Assembly: GCA_017471785.1 (NCBI GenBank)
Contig: JAFURP010000046.1
Coordinates: 1 to 35,846 of the forward strand
Origin: Clostridia bacterium
GTDB taxonomy: Bacteria; Bacillota; Clostridia; Christensenellales; Borkfalkiaceae
Length of the DNA: 35,846 nucleotides
Direction of reading: 5' to 3'
Shown here in pieces: positions 26,012 through 33,839 of this stretch (positions are counted from its first letter, which is position 1; each line of letters starts with the position of its first letter). Position numbers and translations under genes: made by a program. Under the pieces are notes generated by a model, which saw only the letters and a list, made by a program, of their open reading frames with translations, did not search any database and had not been told where the DNA came from.

Positions 26012-27628
26012 ATGAGAAGAACGATAGAAAAGAAAAAGAAGAAAAGTATATACGAAAACGCGCTGGAGCTGCTCGTCGTCGGCTCGGTCACGGGACTGTT
26101 TGCAGGCGCGGTGGTTACGATATATAACGTATTAGCCAAAAAGGGCGAGGAGCTTTCGCGCGACGCGTACGCGTTCGTGCGGAGCAATCCGGCGTTTTTG
26201 CCCCTGCTCTTTTTAACGCTTGCTTTGGGCGCGTTTTTGCTGTCGGTGGCAGTATATCTCGTACCGATGGTCAAGGGGAGCGGTATTCCGCAAACGGAGG
26301 GCGCGACGCGCGGTATCTTGCGGTTTAAGTGGTATCGCGACGGAGTCGTGATGTTCGCTTCCAGCCTGCTCAGTATCTTTATGGGGTTGTCCGCGGGCAG
26401 CGAGGGACCGAGCCTGTTTATCGGCGCGGCGAGCGGCGACGGCGTGGCGCGCGTATGCAAAAGAAACGAGATGATACGCCGCTATCAGGTCACGGGCGGC
26501 GCGTGCGCGGGGCTTGCGACGGCGTTCAACGCGCCGTTGACGGGTATGGCGTTCGCGTTCGAGGAGGCGCATAAACAGTTTACGCCCGAGGTGTTCATTT
26601 GCGCTTTTTCTTCGGTGATCGTCGCGCTGATCACGCGCGGCGCGTTGTATACGATCTTCGGCTTGGAGGCGGCGAGCTTTTTCCAAACCTACGCCTTTCC
26701 CCAAGGCGCGATCGGCGATTGGCAATTCTTCTTGTTTTTGACCCTCTCCGCGTGCGTTTGCGGCTTTGCGGGCGTATTGTTGTATAAATGGATATTCCTC
26801 TTGCGTAAGTGGTTTGGAGGGCTTCGTTTCAAAAAAACCTTCTTCAATACCTTTGCGCGTATTTTGATCGCCGTGAGCTTGGGCGGCGCGGCGTCTCTTA
26901 TCACCGTCAACGTAATGGGCGGCGGACGGGAGCTGATCGAAGCGTTGGGTACGAACGGCGGCACGACGACGTCGTCGGTGGAGAGCGTATTCTCTTTGCC
27001 CCTCGTTTGGACGTTGACGATCGTTTGTTTGTTGAAGTTTGCGATCACGGGCGTAAATATGGGCGCGAGCGTGCCCTGCGGCGCGTTTATTCCCATGCTC
27101 GCGATCGGCGCGTGTATCGGTTCGTTGCTCAATATGGCTTGGGTCGCGCTCGGTATGGAGGGAGCGTACTGCGATTTTTTGGTGATGGTGTGTATGGCAA
27201 CCTTCTTTACCGCGATCGTCAAAGCCCCCATTACGGGTATCGTGATGGTGTTCGAGCTGACTTGGAGCTTTTCCTCGTTGCTGCCCGTCGTTATCGGCGT
27301 TTCCATCGGGTATTTTATCGGGGATTTATCGCGTACGGACGGTATCTACGAGGAGCTTTTGGAGGAATACGAGCGTGAGAACGGTATTCGCGAAAGGGTG
27401 CGCGAGGTGTTTACGATCGCGCTCGCGGAGGGTGCGATCGCGGACAGGCGCGAGGTACGCGAGGTGCTTTGGCCCTCGGGCGTGCGCGTGACGGAGATCC
27501 GCCGCGGCGAGGAGATCGTCTTGCCCGACGGCGACACCGTTCTTCGAGCCGGCGATATACTCACCCTCGTATGCAAGACCGATTCTCCGCAAAGGATCAA
27601 GGACGAGCTGGTGCATATCCTCGATTAG
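26012..27628 (+). CDS. ClC-family H+/Cl- antiporter with C-terminal RCK_C (TrkA-C) domain
   Basis: A 538-residue protein. The ClC core (about 25-440) shows KGSGIPQTEG, the gating glutamate in AGSEGP (Glu131), AFNAPLTGMAFAFEE with the internal proton glutamate region at Glu184-Glu185, and GASVPCGAFIPM. Presence of both glutamates predicts an exchanger, not a channel. The last about 75 residues (TEIRRGEEIVLPDGDT, LRAGDILTLVCK) form an RCK_C ligand-binding domain, which suggests gating by a small molecule; ligands of such domains include cyclic di-AMP in other transporters, and a PgpH-type c-di-AMP phosphodiesterase is encoded 2.3 kb downstream (a link by inference only). Its ribosome site is weak (AGGA at about 25997). 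It follows the exporter after 36 bases without a terminator. Confidence 0.9.
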   Translation: MRRTIEKKKKKSIYENALELLVVGSVTGLFAGAVVTIYNVLAKKGEELSRDAYAFVRSNPAFLPLLFLTLALGAFLLSVAVYLVPMVKGSGIPQTEGATRGILRFKWYRDGVVMFASSLLSIFMGLSAGSEGPSLFIGAASGDGVARVCKRNEMIRRYQVTGGACAGLATAFNAPLTGMAFAFEEAHKQFTPEVFICAFSSVIVALITRGALYTIFGLEAASFFQTYAFPQGAIGDWQFFLFLTLSACVCGFAGVLLYKWIFLLRKWFGGLRFKKTFFNTFARILIAVSLGGAASLITVNVMGGGRELIEALGTNGGTTTSSVESVFSLPLVWTLTIVCLLKFAITGVNMGASVPCGAFIPMLAIGACIGSLLNMAWVALGMEGAYCDFLVMVCMATFFTAIVKAPITGIVMVFELTWSFSSLLPVVIGVSIGYFIGDLSRTDGIYEELLEEYERENGIRERVREVFTIALAEGAIADRREVREVLWPSGVRVTEIRRGEEIVLPDGDTVLRAGDILTLVCKTDSPQRIKDELVHILD

Positions 27629-27656
27629 CATATATTGCGACCGCTTTTCATATACT
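27628..27656 (+). promoter_or_regulatory. Sigma-E-type sporulation promoter of yqfCD
   Basis: GCATATA (27628-27634) matches 6 of 7 positions of the sigma-E -35 consensus and CATATACT (27649-27656) 7 of 8 of the -10, with the standard 14-bp spacing. The first base is the last base of the preceding stop codon. No sigma-A pair is present in this 60-bp gap. yqfC and yqfD belong to the sigma-E regulon in B. subtilis. Confidence 0.65.
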
Positions 27657-27688
27657 ATCCTAAACGGTAAAAAGGGGCGGGATCGGTT

Positions 27689-27961
27689 ATGCGGCTGTAC
27701 GACGAGATATTCAAAAATACGGAGGGTATGGCGCTGTCGCGCTACACGGTCGCCGTGGGCGGCGGCGGATATTTCGAGGGCGTGAAAGCGGTGGGGGATT
27801 TTTCCTCCGAAAGGATCGTCTTGTTCTTTCCGCGCGCGAGCGTGGAGGTGGAGGGCGTAGACCTTTCCATCGCCAAGTATTGCGACGGGGATCTGCGTTT
27901 AAGCGGCAAGATCGTGGGCGTGCGGCTTGCGGATACGGAAGCGCGCGGCAAGGGGGATTGA
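27689..27961 (+). CDS. yqfC: Sporulation protein YqfC (YabP/YqfC family)
   Basis: A 90-residue beta-rich protein of the YabP/YqfC family, recognised by the core GYFEGVKAVGDFSSERI and VEVEGVDLSIAKYCDGDLRLSGKI and by its place directly before yqfD. In B. subtilis the gene is under mother-cell sigma-E control; the molecular role is not known. A sigma-E-like promoter lies 33 bases upstream. The stop is four bases before the yqfD ATG, so the two are cotranscribed. Confidence 0.88.
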   Translation: MRLYDEIFKNTEGMALSRYTVAVGGGGYFEGVKAVGDFSSERIVLFFPRASVEVEGVDLSIAKYCDGDLRLSGKIVGVRLADTEARGKGD

Positions 27962-27965
27962 GCGT

Positions 27966-28877
27966 ATGAGCTTGCTTCCGCGCGTGCGCGTATCTATCGA
28001 GGGCGTTATGCCCGAACGGGCGCTTTTGCGCTTGAAAAGAGCCGGGATTTGCCTCTATAATATCAAAAAACCGCAAAAAAACCGCATAGTTTTTTCTATA
28101 AAGAAAAAAGATAGCGAAAAAGTTTTTGCAATTTATCCCAACGTGTGCTATAATAGAAACGGGTATAGCCCGTATACCGCCCGAAGGATCGGGGCGTTGG
28201 GGTTTGCTCGCGTAAGCGAAAGGCTGGGAAAACGGCTGGGCTTGCTTTTGGGCGGCTTGCTCTTTTGCGCGGCTACTCTCTTTGCCGATTCCCTCGTCTT
28301 GGGCGTGGATTTCGTCGGCTCGTCCGTATACGCGCGCGAGGCGTACGCCGCCTTGGAGGAACAGGGGATAAAGCCCTTTTCGCGGTACGCTTCGGGCAAG
28401 GAGGACTTGGTGTGCGCCAAGCTGCTGGCGCTGGAGCGCGTGGAATTTTGCTCGGTGAAAAAATCGGGCTTGCGCGTACAGGTGGAGATACGGCTTGCGG
28501 ATTTTGAAAAGCCCGTTTTACGAAGCGGCGATATGCTCGCGCGGCATACGGGGAAGCTTCTTTCCGTTACGGCGCTTCGCGGTACGCCCTTGAAAAAGCT
28601 CGGGGATAGCGTGACGGCGGGCGAAGCGCTCGTCGGCGGCTACGTGCAAGCGGCGAGCGGAGAACGGGTCGCGGTGCAGCCTATTGCGCGCGCGAGTATC
28701 GCGTGCACGTACGAAACGGAGCTCGCGGCGGGCGACGAGGAGGAAGCGTTTGCGGAAAGCTATTTGGCGTTGGATTTGCGCGAGGGGGATAGAATTACCG
28801 CAAGATTCGTCGAAAGGCGGGAGAACGCGTATTTCGTGCGTATCGAATATATCGCGATCGAAGCGTTTAATTTATGA
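27966..28877 (+). CDS. yqfD: Sporulation protein YqfD
   Basis: A 303-residue membrane-associated protein of the YqfD family: N-terminal SLLPRVRVSIEGVMPERALLR-type opening (short form), one hydrophobic helix (about residues 90-108, LGLLLGGLLFCAATLFADSL), then an extracytoplasmic beta-rich region with a POTRA-like segment (YAALEEQGIKPF). It is required for normal sporulation in Bacillus. ATG 27966 follows AAGGGGG; the longer in-frame reading overlaps yqfC and is rejected. Codons for residues about 20-60 are distinctly AT-rich (many AAA/AAT/TTT), where two sigma-A promoters are embedded. Its TGA overlaps a possible upstream ATG of phoH. Confidence 0.88.
   Translation: MSLLPRVRVSIEGVMPERALLRLKRAGICLYNIKKPQKNRIVFSIKKKDSEKVFAIYPNVCYNRNGYSPYTARRIGALGFARVSERLGKRLGLLLGGLLFCAATLFADSLVLGVDFVGSSVYAREAYAALEEQGIKPFSRYASGKEDLVCAKLLALERVEFCSVKKSGLRVQVEIRLADFEKPVLRSGDMLARHTGKLLSVTALRGTPLKKLGDSVTAGEALVGGYVQAASGERVAVQPIARASIACTYETELAAGDEEEAFAESYLALDLREGDRITARFVERRENAYFVRIEYIAIEAFNL
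28032..28061 (+). promoter_or_regulatory. Sigma-A promoter embedded in yqfD (first)
   Basis: TTGAAA (28032-28037) and TATAAT (28056-28061) with an 18-bp spacer, inside the yqfD coding sequence on the same strand. It could transcribe phoH and the genes after it. Confidence 0.55.
28126..28154 (+). promoter_or_regulatory. Sigma-A extended -10 promoter embedded in yqfD (second)
   Basis: TTGCAA (28126-28131) and TATAAT (28149-28154) with a 17-bp spacer, and TG at 28146-28147 giving an extended -10. It lies about 750 bases before phoH in an AT-rich island within yqfD and is the best candidate for vegetative transcription of phoH to recO. Confidence 0.65.
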
Positions 28878-28912
28878 TGCCGTTTTCAAGGAAAACGGGG
28901 GAGGAAAGACGA

Positions 28913-29932
28913 TTGTCCAATAAAAATCGAACGACGCAAACGGTAGACGCCAAATCGGTGGACAGGCTTTCGCGCGTGCTGGGCGCGTTTGACGAAAACC
29001 TCGGCTATTTGATGCGCGAGCTGGATATTATCGCTTTCGTTGAGGGTGTAAAAATCCGTTTGGAGGGATCGCAGGAGGCGGTGGCTTTGGGCGCCAAGGC
29101 CTTAAACGCGCTCGTCAAGCTCGCCGATAAAGGCGAGGAGATCGACGAGGGACGCACGGCGTACTGTATCGAGCTTGCCAAGGAGGGGCGCGAGGAGGAA
29201 ATTTCGTCGCTCGGCGAGGGGGTCGTGGCGATCACCGCGCGCGGTAAGCAAATCAAGTGTAAGACGGTAGGGCAAAAAGCCTACGTCGAAGCGATCAAGA
29301 AAAATACCGTCGTATTCGGCGTGGGACCTGCCGGTACGGGTAAGACCTATTTGGCGGTTTGTATGGCGGTGGCGGCGTACAAGAGCAAGCAGGCGGATAA
29401 GATCATTCTCACCCGTCCCGCGGTGGAGGCGGGGGAAAAGCTCGGCTTTCTCCCGGGGGATTTACAGGAAAAGGTAGACCCCTATTTGCGTCCGTTGTAC
29501 GACGCGTTGCAGGAGCTTTTGGGCTTGGAGACCTACGCCAAGCTGATGGAGCGGGGCGCGATCGAGGTGGCGCCTCTTGCGTATATGCGCGGCAGAACGC
29601 TGTCCAACGCGTTTATCATTTTGGACGAGGCGCAAAACGCGACGAAGGAGCAAATGAAGATGTTCTTAACGCGTATGGGCGAGGGAAGCAAGACGGTGGT
29701 CACGGGGGATATTACCCAAGTGGATCTGGACGGTAAGATAAGCGGACTCGTACACGCGACGGAGATATTGGACGGCGTGGAGGGGATCGCCGTATGCAGG
29801 CTGACGGCAAAGGACGTCGTAAGGCACCCGCTCGTGATGCGGATCGTGCGTGCGTACGAGCAGGCTGCGGAGAAAGAAGCGGAGGCGAGTAAGGCGAACG
29901 GACGCCCGAGGACCTCGAAAAAAGGAGAGTAA
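28913..29932 (+). CDS. phoH: PhoH-like ATPase
   Basis: A 339-residue P-loop protein (PhoH/YbeZ type), predicted RNA-associated ATPase that works with YbeY in rRNA metabolism; ybeY lies two genes downstream. The Walker A is GPAGTGKTY, followed by KIILTRPAVEAGEKLGFLPG in family order, Walker B FIILDEAQNA and the VTGDITQVDL motif. An N-terminal KH-like segment precedes it. I place the start at TTG 28913 because GGGGGAGG (28897-28904) is eight bases before it; an ATG at 28874, overlapping the yqfD stop, would add 13 residues but has no ribosome site. It ends six bases before the PgpH-like gene. Confidence 0.92.
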   Translation: MSNKNRTTQTVDAKSVDRLSRVLGAFDENLGYLMRELDIIAFVEGVKIRLEGSQEAVALGAKALNALVKLADKGEEIDEGRTAYCIELAKEGREEEISSLGEGVVAITARGKQIKCKTVGQKAYVEAIKKNTVVFGVGPAGTGKTYLAVCMAVAAYKSKQADKIILTRPAVEAGEKLGFLPGDLQEKVDPYLRPLYDALQELLGLETYAKLMERGAIEVAPLAYMRGRTLSNAFIILDEAQNATKEQMKMFLTRMGEGSKTVVTGDITQVDLDGKISGLVHATEILDGVEGIAVCRLTAKDVVRHPLVMRIVRAYEQAAEKEAEASKANGRPRTSKKGE

Positions 29933-29938
29933 CGAAAG

Positions 29939-31447
29939 ATGGCTGTAAAACAATTCGGCGAGGAATGGACGAAACAACACGTACTGAAAAGTACCCTGCT
30001 GTTTTTGTTGCATTTTATAATCTTTATAGGGCTTGCGTTCGTGCTGCTGTTCGGCGGCAAATTTTCGCAGGTCTCCAAGACGATGAGCGAGCAGGGCGCG
30101 AATTATTTGTACGCGACCTTTTGTATCCTGCTCCTGTTCGTGATCGCCTATTTCTATTTCTATTTCGAAAACAGGGATATCCTCGCGAGCGGTAAAAATA
30201 TCGCGCTCGTGTTTACGATACTCGATCTGCATTTGATCGCTTCCTGCTTGATCGGGTATAAATTCGACGTGTACGCCCGTCCCGTAGCGCTCGTGGCGTT
30301 GCTCGTTTTCGTACTTATCGGGCGCAGGGACGCGATCTTTATGAATATTTTGTCCGCCCTCGTCGTGTTTATTATCGATACGTTCGCCGTAAACGGCGTT
30401 TCGGCAAAGGAGTGCTATTCTACGCTCGTGATCTCTTTTTCGGCGGGTATGATCGCCATCTTCTTTGCGAATAAAGCCAAGAGCCGTTTGCATATTATCG
30501 GTATAGGCGTGGCGATCGTATTGCCAATCGATTTCATCATCTTCCTTTTGGAGATATCCAAGCTGCTCGACGCTAACGAAGCGGCCGTAGGGCAATCGTC
30601 CTTTCAATTTATCTTGATGCAAATGGGCTACGGCTTGTTCGGCGGCGTGATGTCCGCCGTGCTCTTCCTGTTCATACTCCCCGTTTTCGAAAGTATGTTC
30701 AACTGCTTGACGGCGTTTCGGCTTCGCGAGCTGACCAGCTCGGACGCGAAGATCTTGAAAAAGCTCAAAGCGGAAGCGCCCGGGACGTACAATCACTCTA
30801 TGATGGTGGCGCAGCTTGCCGAATCGAGTGCGGCGGCGATCGGTGAAAACGTCGATTACGCGCGTGCGGCGGCGCTCTATCACGACGTGGGTAAATTGCA
30901 TTATCCCGAGCATTTCACCGAAAACCAAGGGGAGTATAACTTACACGACGAGCTTACGCCCGAGCTGTCCGCGGACATTATCCGTTCGCACGCAAAGGAC
31001 GGCTACACGCTCATTCGCAACCACCGTTTGCCCGAGTTCCTTGCCAATATCGCGTTGGAGCACCACGGCACGATGCCCATTCGCTATTTCTACGCAAAGG
31101 CGTTGAAGATGACGGACGGGGAGCTGAATATCGACGATTTCTCGTATATGGGTCCCAAACCCCAAAGCAAACTCGCGGCGATCATTATGATCTGCGACGC
31201 GGCGGAGGCGGCTGTCCGCGCGGCGAACGCACGTACGCCCGAGCAAACGGAAAAAGCCATTCGCGCCGTGATCGAGGAGCGTATGGATTTGGAGCAGTTC
31301 GCCGAATGTGACGTGACGATGGCGGATCTGACTAAGATCCGTTTGGCGCTCGTCAACACCTTGACGGGGGTCTATCACCACCGTATCCAATACCCCAACA
31401 TCAAATACCGTCGGACGGAAAGCGGTACCAAAGGGGAGAGCGAATGA
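29939..31447 (+). CDS. PgpH/YqfF-type HD phosphodiesterase lacking the extracellular sensor domain
   Basis: A 502-residue membrane protein. In Listeria and Bacillus PgpH (about 700 residues) a large extracellular 7TMR-HDED domain follows the first helix, then the remaining helices and a cytoplasmic HD domain that hydrolyses c-di-AMP. Here helix 1 (about 18-40) and helix 2 (about 54-76) are joined by only some 13 residues, so the sensor is absent. About eight helices are visible up to residue 260. The HD domain is intact by motif: YNHS (His286), YHDVGK (His315-Asp316), and LEHHGT (His375-His376). AAGGAG is present before the ATG. The stop overlaps ybeY by four bases. I infer c-di-AMP as substrate from family and position. 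Confidence 0.87.
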   Translation: MAVKQFGEEWTKQHVLKSTLLFLLHFIIFIGLAFVLLFGGKFSQVSKTMSEQGANYLYATFCILLLFVIAYFYFYFENRDILASGKNIALVFTILDLHLIASCLIGYKFDVYARPVALVALLVFVLIGRRDAIFMNILSALVVFIIDTFAVNGVSAKECYSTLVISFSAGMIAIFFANKAKSRLHIIGIGVAIVLPIDFIIFLLEISKLLDANEAAVGQSSFQFILMQMGYGLFGGVMSAVLFLFILPVFESMFNCLTAFRLRELTSSDAKILKKLKAEAPGTYNHSMMVAQLAESSAAAIGENVDYARAAALYHDVGKLHYPEHFTENQGEYNLHDELTPELSADIIRSHAKDGYTLIRNHRLPEFLANIALEHHGTMPIRYFYAKALKMTDGELNIDDFSYMGPKPQSKLAAIIMICDAAEAAVRAANARTPEQTEKAIRAVIEERMDLEQFAECDVTMADLTKIRLALVNTLTGVYHHRIQYPNIKYRRTESGTKGESE

Positions 31448-31926
31448 GCGCGTTTTTCTTGCAAACGGAGGGCGAAGAGCTCTCAAGAGCCTGCGTTGAA
31501 AATATCCAAAAGGCGATGACGGATTTCGTGCAAGCGGATATCCCCCTTTGCGTGGAGGTCGTGTTCGTGGAGGAAGCGGAGATACGCAGCTTGAACGCGC
31601 AAACGCGCGGTTTGGACAAGGTCACCGACGTTTTGAGCTATCCCACCTTGGATAATATTCGAGGCAAGGCGATCAAGGGAGCGGACTATCCCTTTGATAT
31701 CGACGAGGAGGGGAATTTGCTTATCGGCTCGATCGCCGTTTGCGTGCAACGGGCAAAGGAACAGGCGGTGGAGTACGGACATTCGTTCGAGCGCGAGCTG
31801 CATTATTTGATCGTACACGGGATCATGCATTGCTTGGGCTACGATCATATGACGGACGAGGACAAGGCGCAAATGCGCGAGAAAGAGGAGCGTATCCTCG
31901 GCAAGCTCGGCATAACGAGAGAATAA
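31444..31926 (+). CDS. ybeY: Endoribonuclease YbeY (rRNA maturation)
   Basis: A 160-residue zinc-dependent endoribonuclease acting in 16S rRNA 3' processing and ribosome quality control. The metal motif is HGIMHCLGYDH (His125, His129, His135), preceded by LNAQTRGLDKVTDVLSYP in two pieces typical of the family. Translation is coupled to the PgpH-like gene (ATGA overlap). Length is normal. Its association with phoH and era is widely conserved. Confidence 0.95.
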   Translation: MSAFFLQTEGEELSRACVENIQKAMTDFVQADIPLCVEVVFVEEAEIRSLNAQTRGLDKVTDVLSYPTLDNIRGKAIKGADYPFDIDEEGNLLIGSIAVCVQRAKEQAVEYGHSFERELHYLIVHGIMHCLGYDHMTDEDKAQMREKEERILGKLGITRE

Positions 31927-31951
31927 GACGAAAGGAGTTTTTCGGTTTGGT

Positions 31952-32842
31952 ATGAAAAGCGGATATATAGCGGTTATCGGTAGAGCGAACGCAGGTAAAA
32001 GCACGCTCATCAACGTAATGGTAGGGGAAAAAGTGTCGATCGTTTCCCCCAAGCCCCAAACGACGCGCGATCGGATCTTAGGCGTTTTGACGGAGGACGA
32101 TTATCAGATCGTGTTCGTCGATACCCCCGGGATATACAAGGCGCGCAACGCCCTTACGGATATGATGATGCGTACGACGGAAACGAGCGCGCGATCGGTG
32201 GATTTTCTTCTCTACGTCGTGGACGGTCACGAGGGGATAGACGAAGAGGATCTTTCGCTGATGGAAAAATACAAGGCGCTCGGTATTCCCATGGCGATCG
32301 CGTATACCAAGATCGATATTATGCCCAAGGAAAATATTCCCCTCGATATGGCGAAATTCGCCGATTCGGGGCTGGACGTGGACGTGTTCCCCGTGTCCGC
32401 GCGCAAGGGGAAAAATATCCGCGAGCTGAAAAAATTCCTCGTCGAAAAAATGCCTGAGGGCGAGAGGGCGTTCACCGAGGATATCGTGTCGGATAAGAGC
32501 GAAAGGTTTATGATCTCCGAGATCATGCGCGAGAAGATCTTGCTCAAATTCGACAAGGAGATCCCGCACGGTATCGCCGTCGTGGTCAACGCCTTCGAGC
32601 GCAAGGAAAACGGCGTGTACGATATCAATTTGGATATCGTTTGCGAACGCGCCAACCACAAGGCGATCTTGATCGGCAAGCAGGGCAAGGCAATCAAAGA
32701 GGTGTCCTCGTTCGCACGGCAGGATATGGAAAAATTCCTCGGCGCGAAGGTGTTCTTGACTACCTTCGTCAAGGTGAAAGAGGATTGGCGCGACAGACCC
32801 AATTTACTCAAAGAGTACGGCTACGAGGACTTGGGCGACTAA
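31952..32842 (+). CDS. era: GTPase Era
   Basis: A 296-residue GTPase that binds the 3' end of 16S rRNA and helps 30S assembly. Residues 10-17 form G1 (GRANAGKS), the G2 region has PQTTRD, G3 is DTPG, and G4 is TKID (119-122), where most Era proteins have NKxD; the first Asn, which contacts guanine, is Thr. The C-terminal KH domain contains the family's HKAILIGKQGKAIKEV. The first residues (SGYIAVIGRANAGKS) fit the family start; the best ribosome site, AAAGGAG at 31931-31937, is 14 bases from the ATG, farther than usual. It lies in the order ybeY-era-yqzL-recO known from Bacillus. Confidence 0.96.
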   Translation: MKSGYIAVIGRANAGKSTLINVMVGEKVSIVSPKPQTTRDRILGVLTEDDYQIVFVDTPGIYKARNALTDMMMRTTETSARSVDFLLYVVDGHEGIDEEDLSLMEKYKALGIPMAIAYTKIDIMPKENIPLDMAKFADSGLDVDVFPVSARKGKNIRELKKFLVEKMPEGERAFTEDIVSDKSERFMISEIMREKILLKFDKEIPHGIAVVVNAFERKENGVYDINLDIVCERANHKAILIGKQGKAIKEVSSFARQDMEKFLGAKVFLTTFVKVKEDWRDRPNLLKEYGYEDLGD

Positions 32843-32890
32843 CGCATAATTTATCCCTACTTTTCCCAAAATACGGGTGGAGGGAAAGCT

Positions 32891-33004
32891 ATGCACGATA
32901 AGAACGAAAAGGACGCGGCGGCGAAAATGGCGTGGGAGTTGTTTGAAAAGACGGGGAGCGTGAGCTATTATATGCTCTATCACGACTTAACGCGCCGAAA
33001 GTAA
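32891..33004 (+). CDS. yqzL: YqzL family small protein
   Basis: A 37-residue open frame, easily missed, starting at ATG with GGAGGG 8-13 bases before it. The core MAWELFEKTGSVSYYMLY fits the small YqzL family (W..F..TG....YL.Y), whose gene lies between era and recO in Bacillus and many other Firmicutes. Function unknown. It is 48 bases after era and 32 before recO, each with its own ribosome site. Confidence 0.8.
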   Translation: MHDKNEKDAAAKMAWELFEKTGSVSYYMLYHDLTRRK

Positions 33005-33036
33005 ACCGCAAAACAAGCGAAACGAGGGGAACGGGT

Positions 33037-33762
33037 ATGGAAGTAAAGACGGAAGCGGTCGTATTACAAGCGATCGATTATAAGGACGACGATAAGCTTC
33101 TCACCCTCTTTTCCCCCACGCTCGGGAAGCTCACCGCCGGTATTCGCGGCGTGAAAAAGCCCAAAGCCAAGCTTGCCTTTGCCGCGCAACCCTTTTGCTT
33201 TGCCGAGTACGTACTCGCGGAAAAAGGGGGCAGGTATACGGTGATCTCGGCGTACCTGCACGAGAGCTTTTTCGAGCTTCGCACGGATATCGACCGCTAT
33301 TTCGCGGCGTGCGCGGCGGCGGAGATCGCGCGCGAGCTTTCGCTGGAAAACGAGCGTTACGAAAGCCTGTTCGTAGCGTTCATCGAAGCCCTAAAAGCCC
33401 TGTGCCTTGCAGGGGAGGACGAGGGGGAGGCGCTCGTGAGCTTTTTGCTCGTGGCGCTTCGCGAGAGCGGTTATCCCCTCGATTTGGGCTACTTAGAGGA
33501 GTGCGGCGGAGATATCGGCGAAAAGCTTTGGTTCGATTTTTCCGACGGACGGTTTGCAAGCTTCGAGCGTTGCAACCAAGGGGAGAGGGCAAGCCTCTCC
33601 ACCTATCACGTCCTGCGTAAATGCGCGGGGTTGATCTACGACGAAAACGCGCTTGTCGGCGGCACGAAACGCGCGTTACGGCTACTCAAGGCGTACTTAT
33701 CCGAAAAGACGGAAACGCGGTTTGATTCTTTGGGGGAATTTCTCCGTATGTACGGGGAGTAG
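33037..33762 (+). CDS. recO: DNA repair protein RecO
   Basis: A 241-residue recombination mediator that helps load RecA with RecR/RecF. The N-terminal OB-fold shows TEAVVLQAIDYKDDDKLLTLFSP-like features (short pieces: AVVLQAIDYKD, GKLTAGIRGVKKPK). The C-terminal part is helical. Many Firmicutes RecO proteins have a four-cysteine zinc knuckle after the OB-fold (CxxC...CxxC). In its place here is EECGGDIGEKLWFDFSDG, with only one Cys, and a second near ERCNQG, so the zinc site seems lost. GAGGGG is before the ATG. Position after era-yqzL supports the call. Confidence 0.93.
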   Translation: MEVKTEAVVLQAIDYKDDDKLLTLFSPTLGKLTAGIRGVKKPKAKLAFAAQPFCFAEYVLAEKGGRYTVISAYLHESFFELRTDIDRYFAACAAAEIARELSLENERYESLFVAFIEALKALCLAGEDEGEALVSFLLVALRESGYPLDLGYLEECGGDIGEKLWFDFSDGRFASFERCNQGERASLSTYHVLRKCAGLIYDENALVGGTKRALRLLKAYLSEKTETRFDSLGEFLRMYGE

Positions 33763-33839
33763 GCTTCGTCGGGCGGGGCATAACGAAATAAAGGTAAAAG
33801 GAAAAGAAGCGGCGCGCCCCACCGCGAAAAGAAAAAGAT

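Noticed and set aside
27927..27965. Longer start for yqfD
   Set aside because: It lies within yqfC coding sequence and lacks similarity to YqfD; ATG 27966 follows a good SD.
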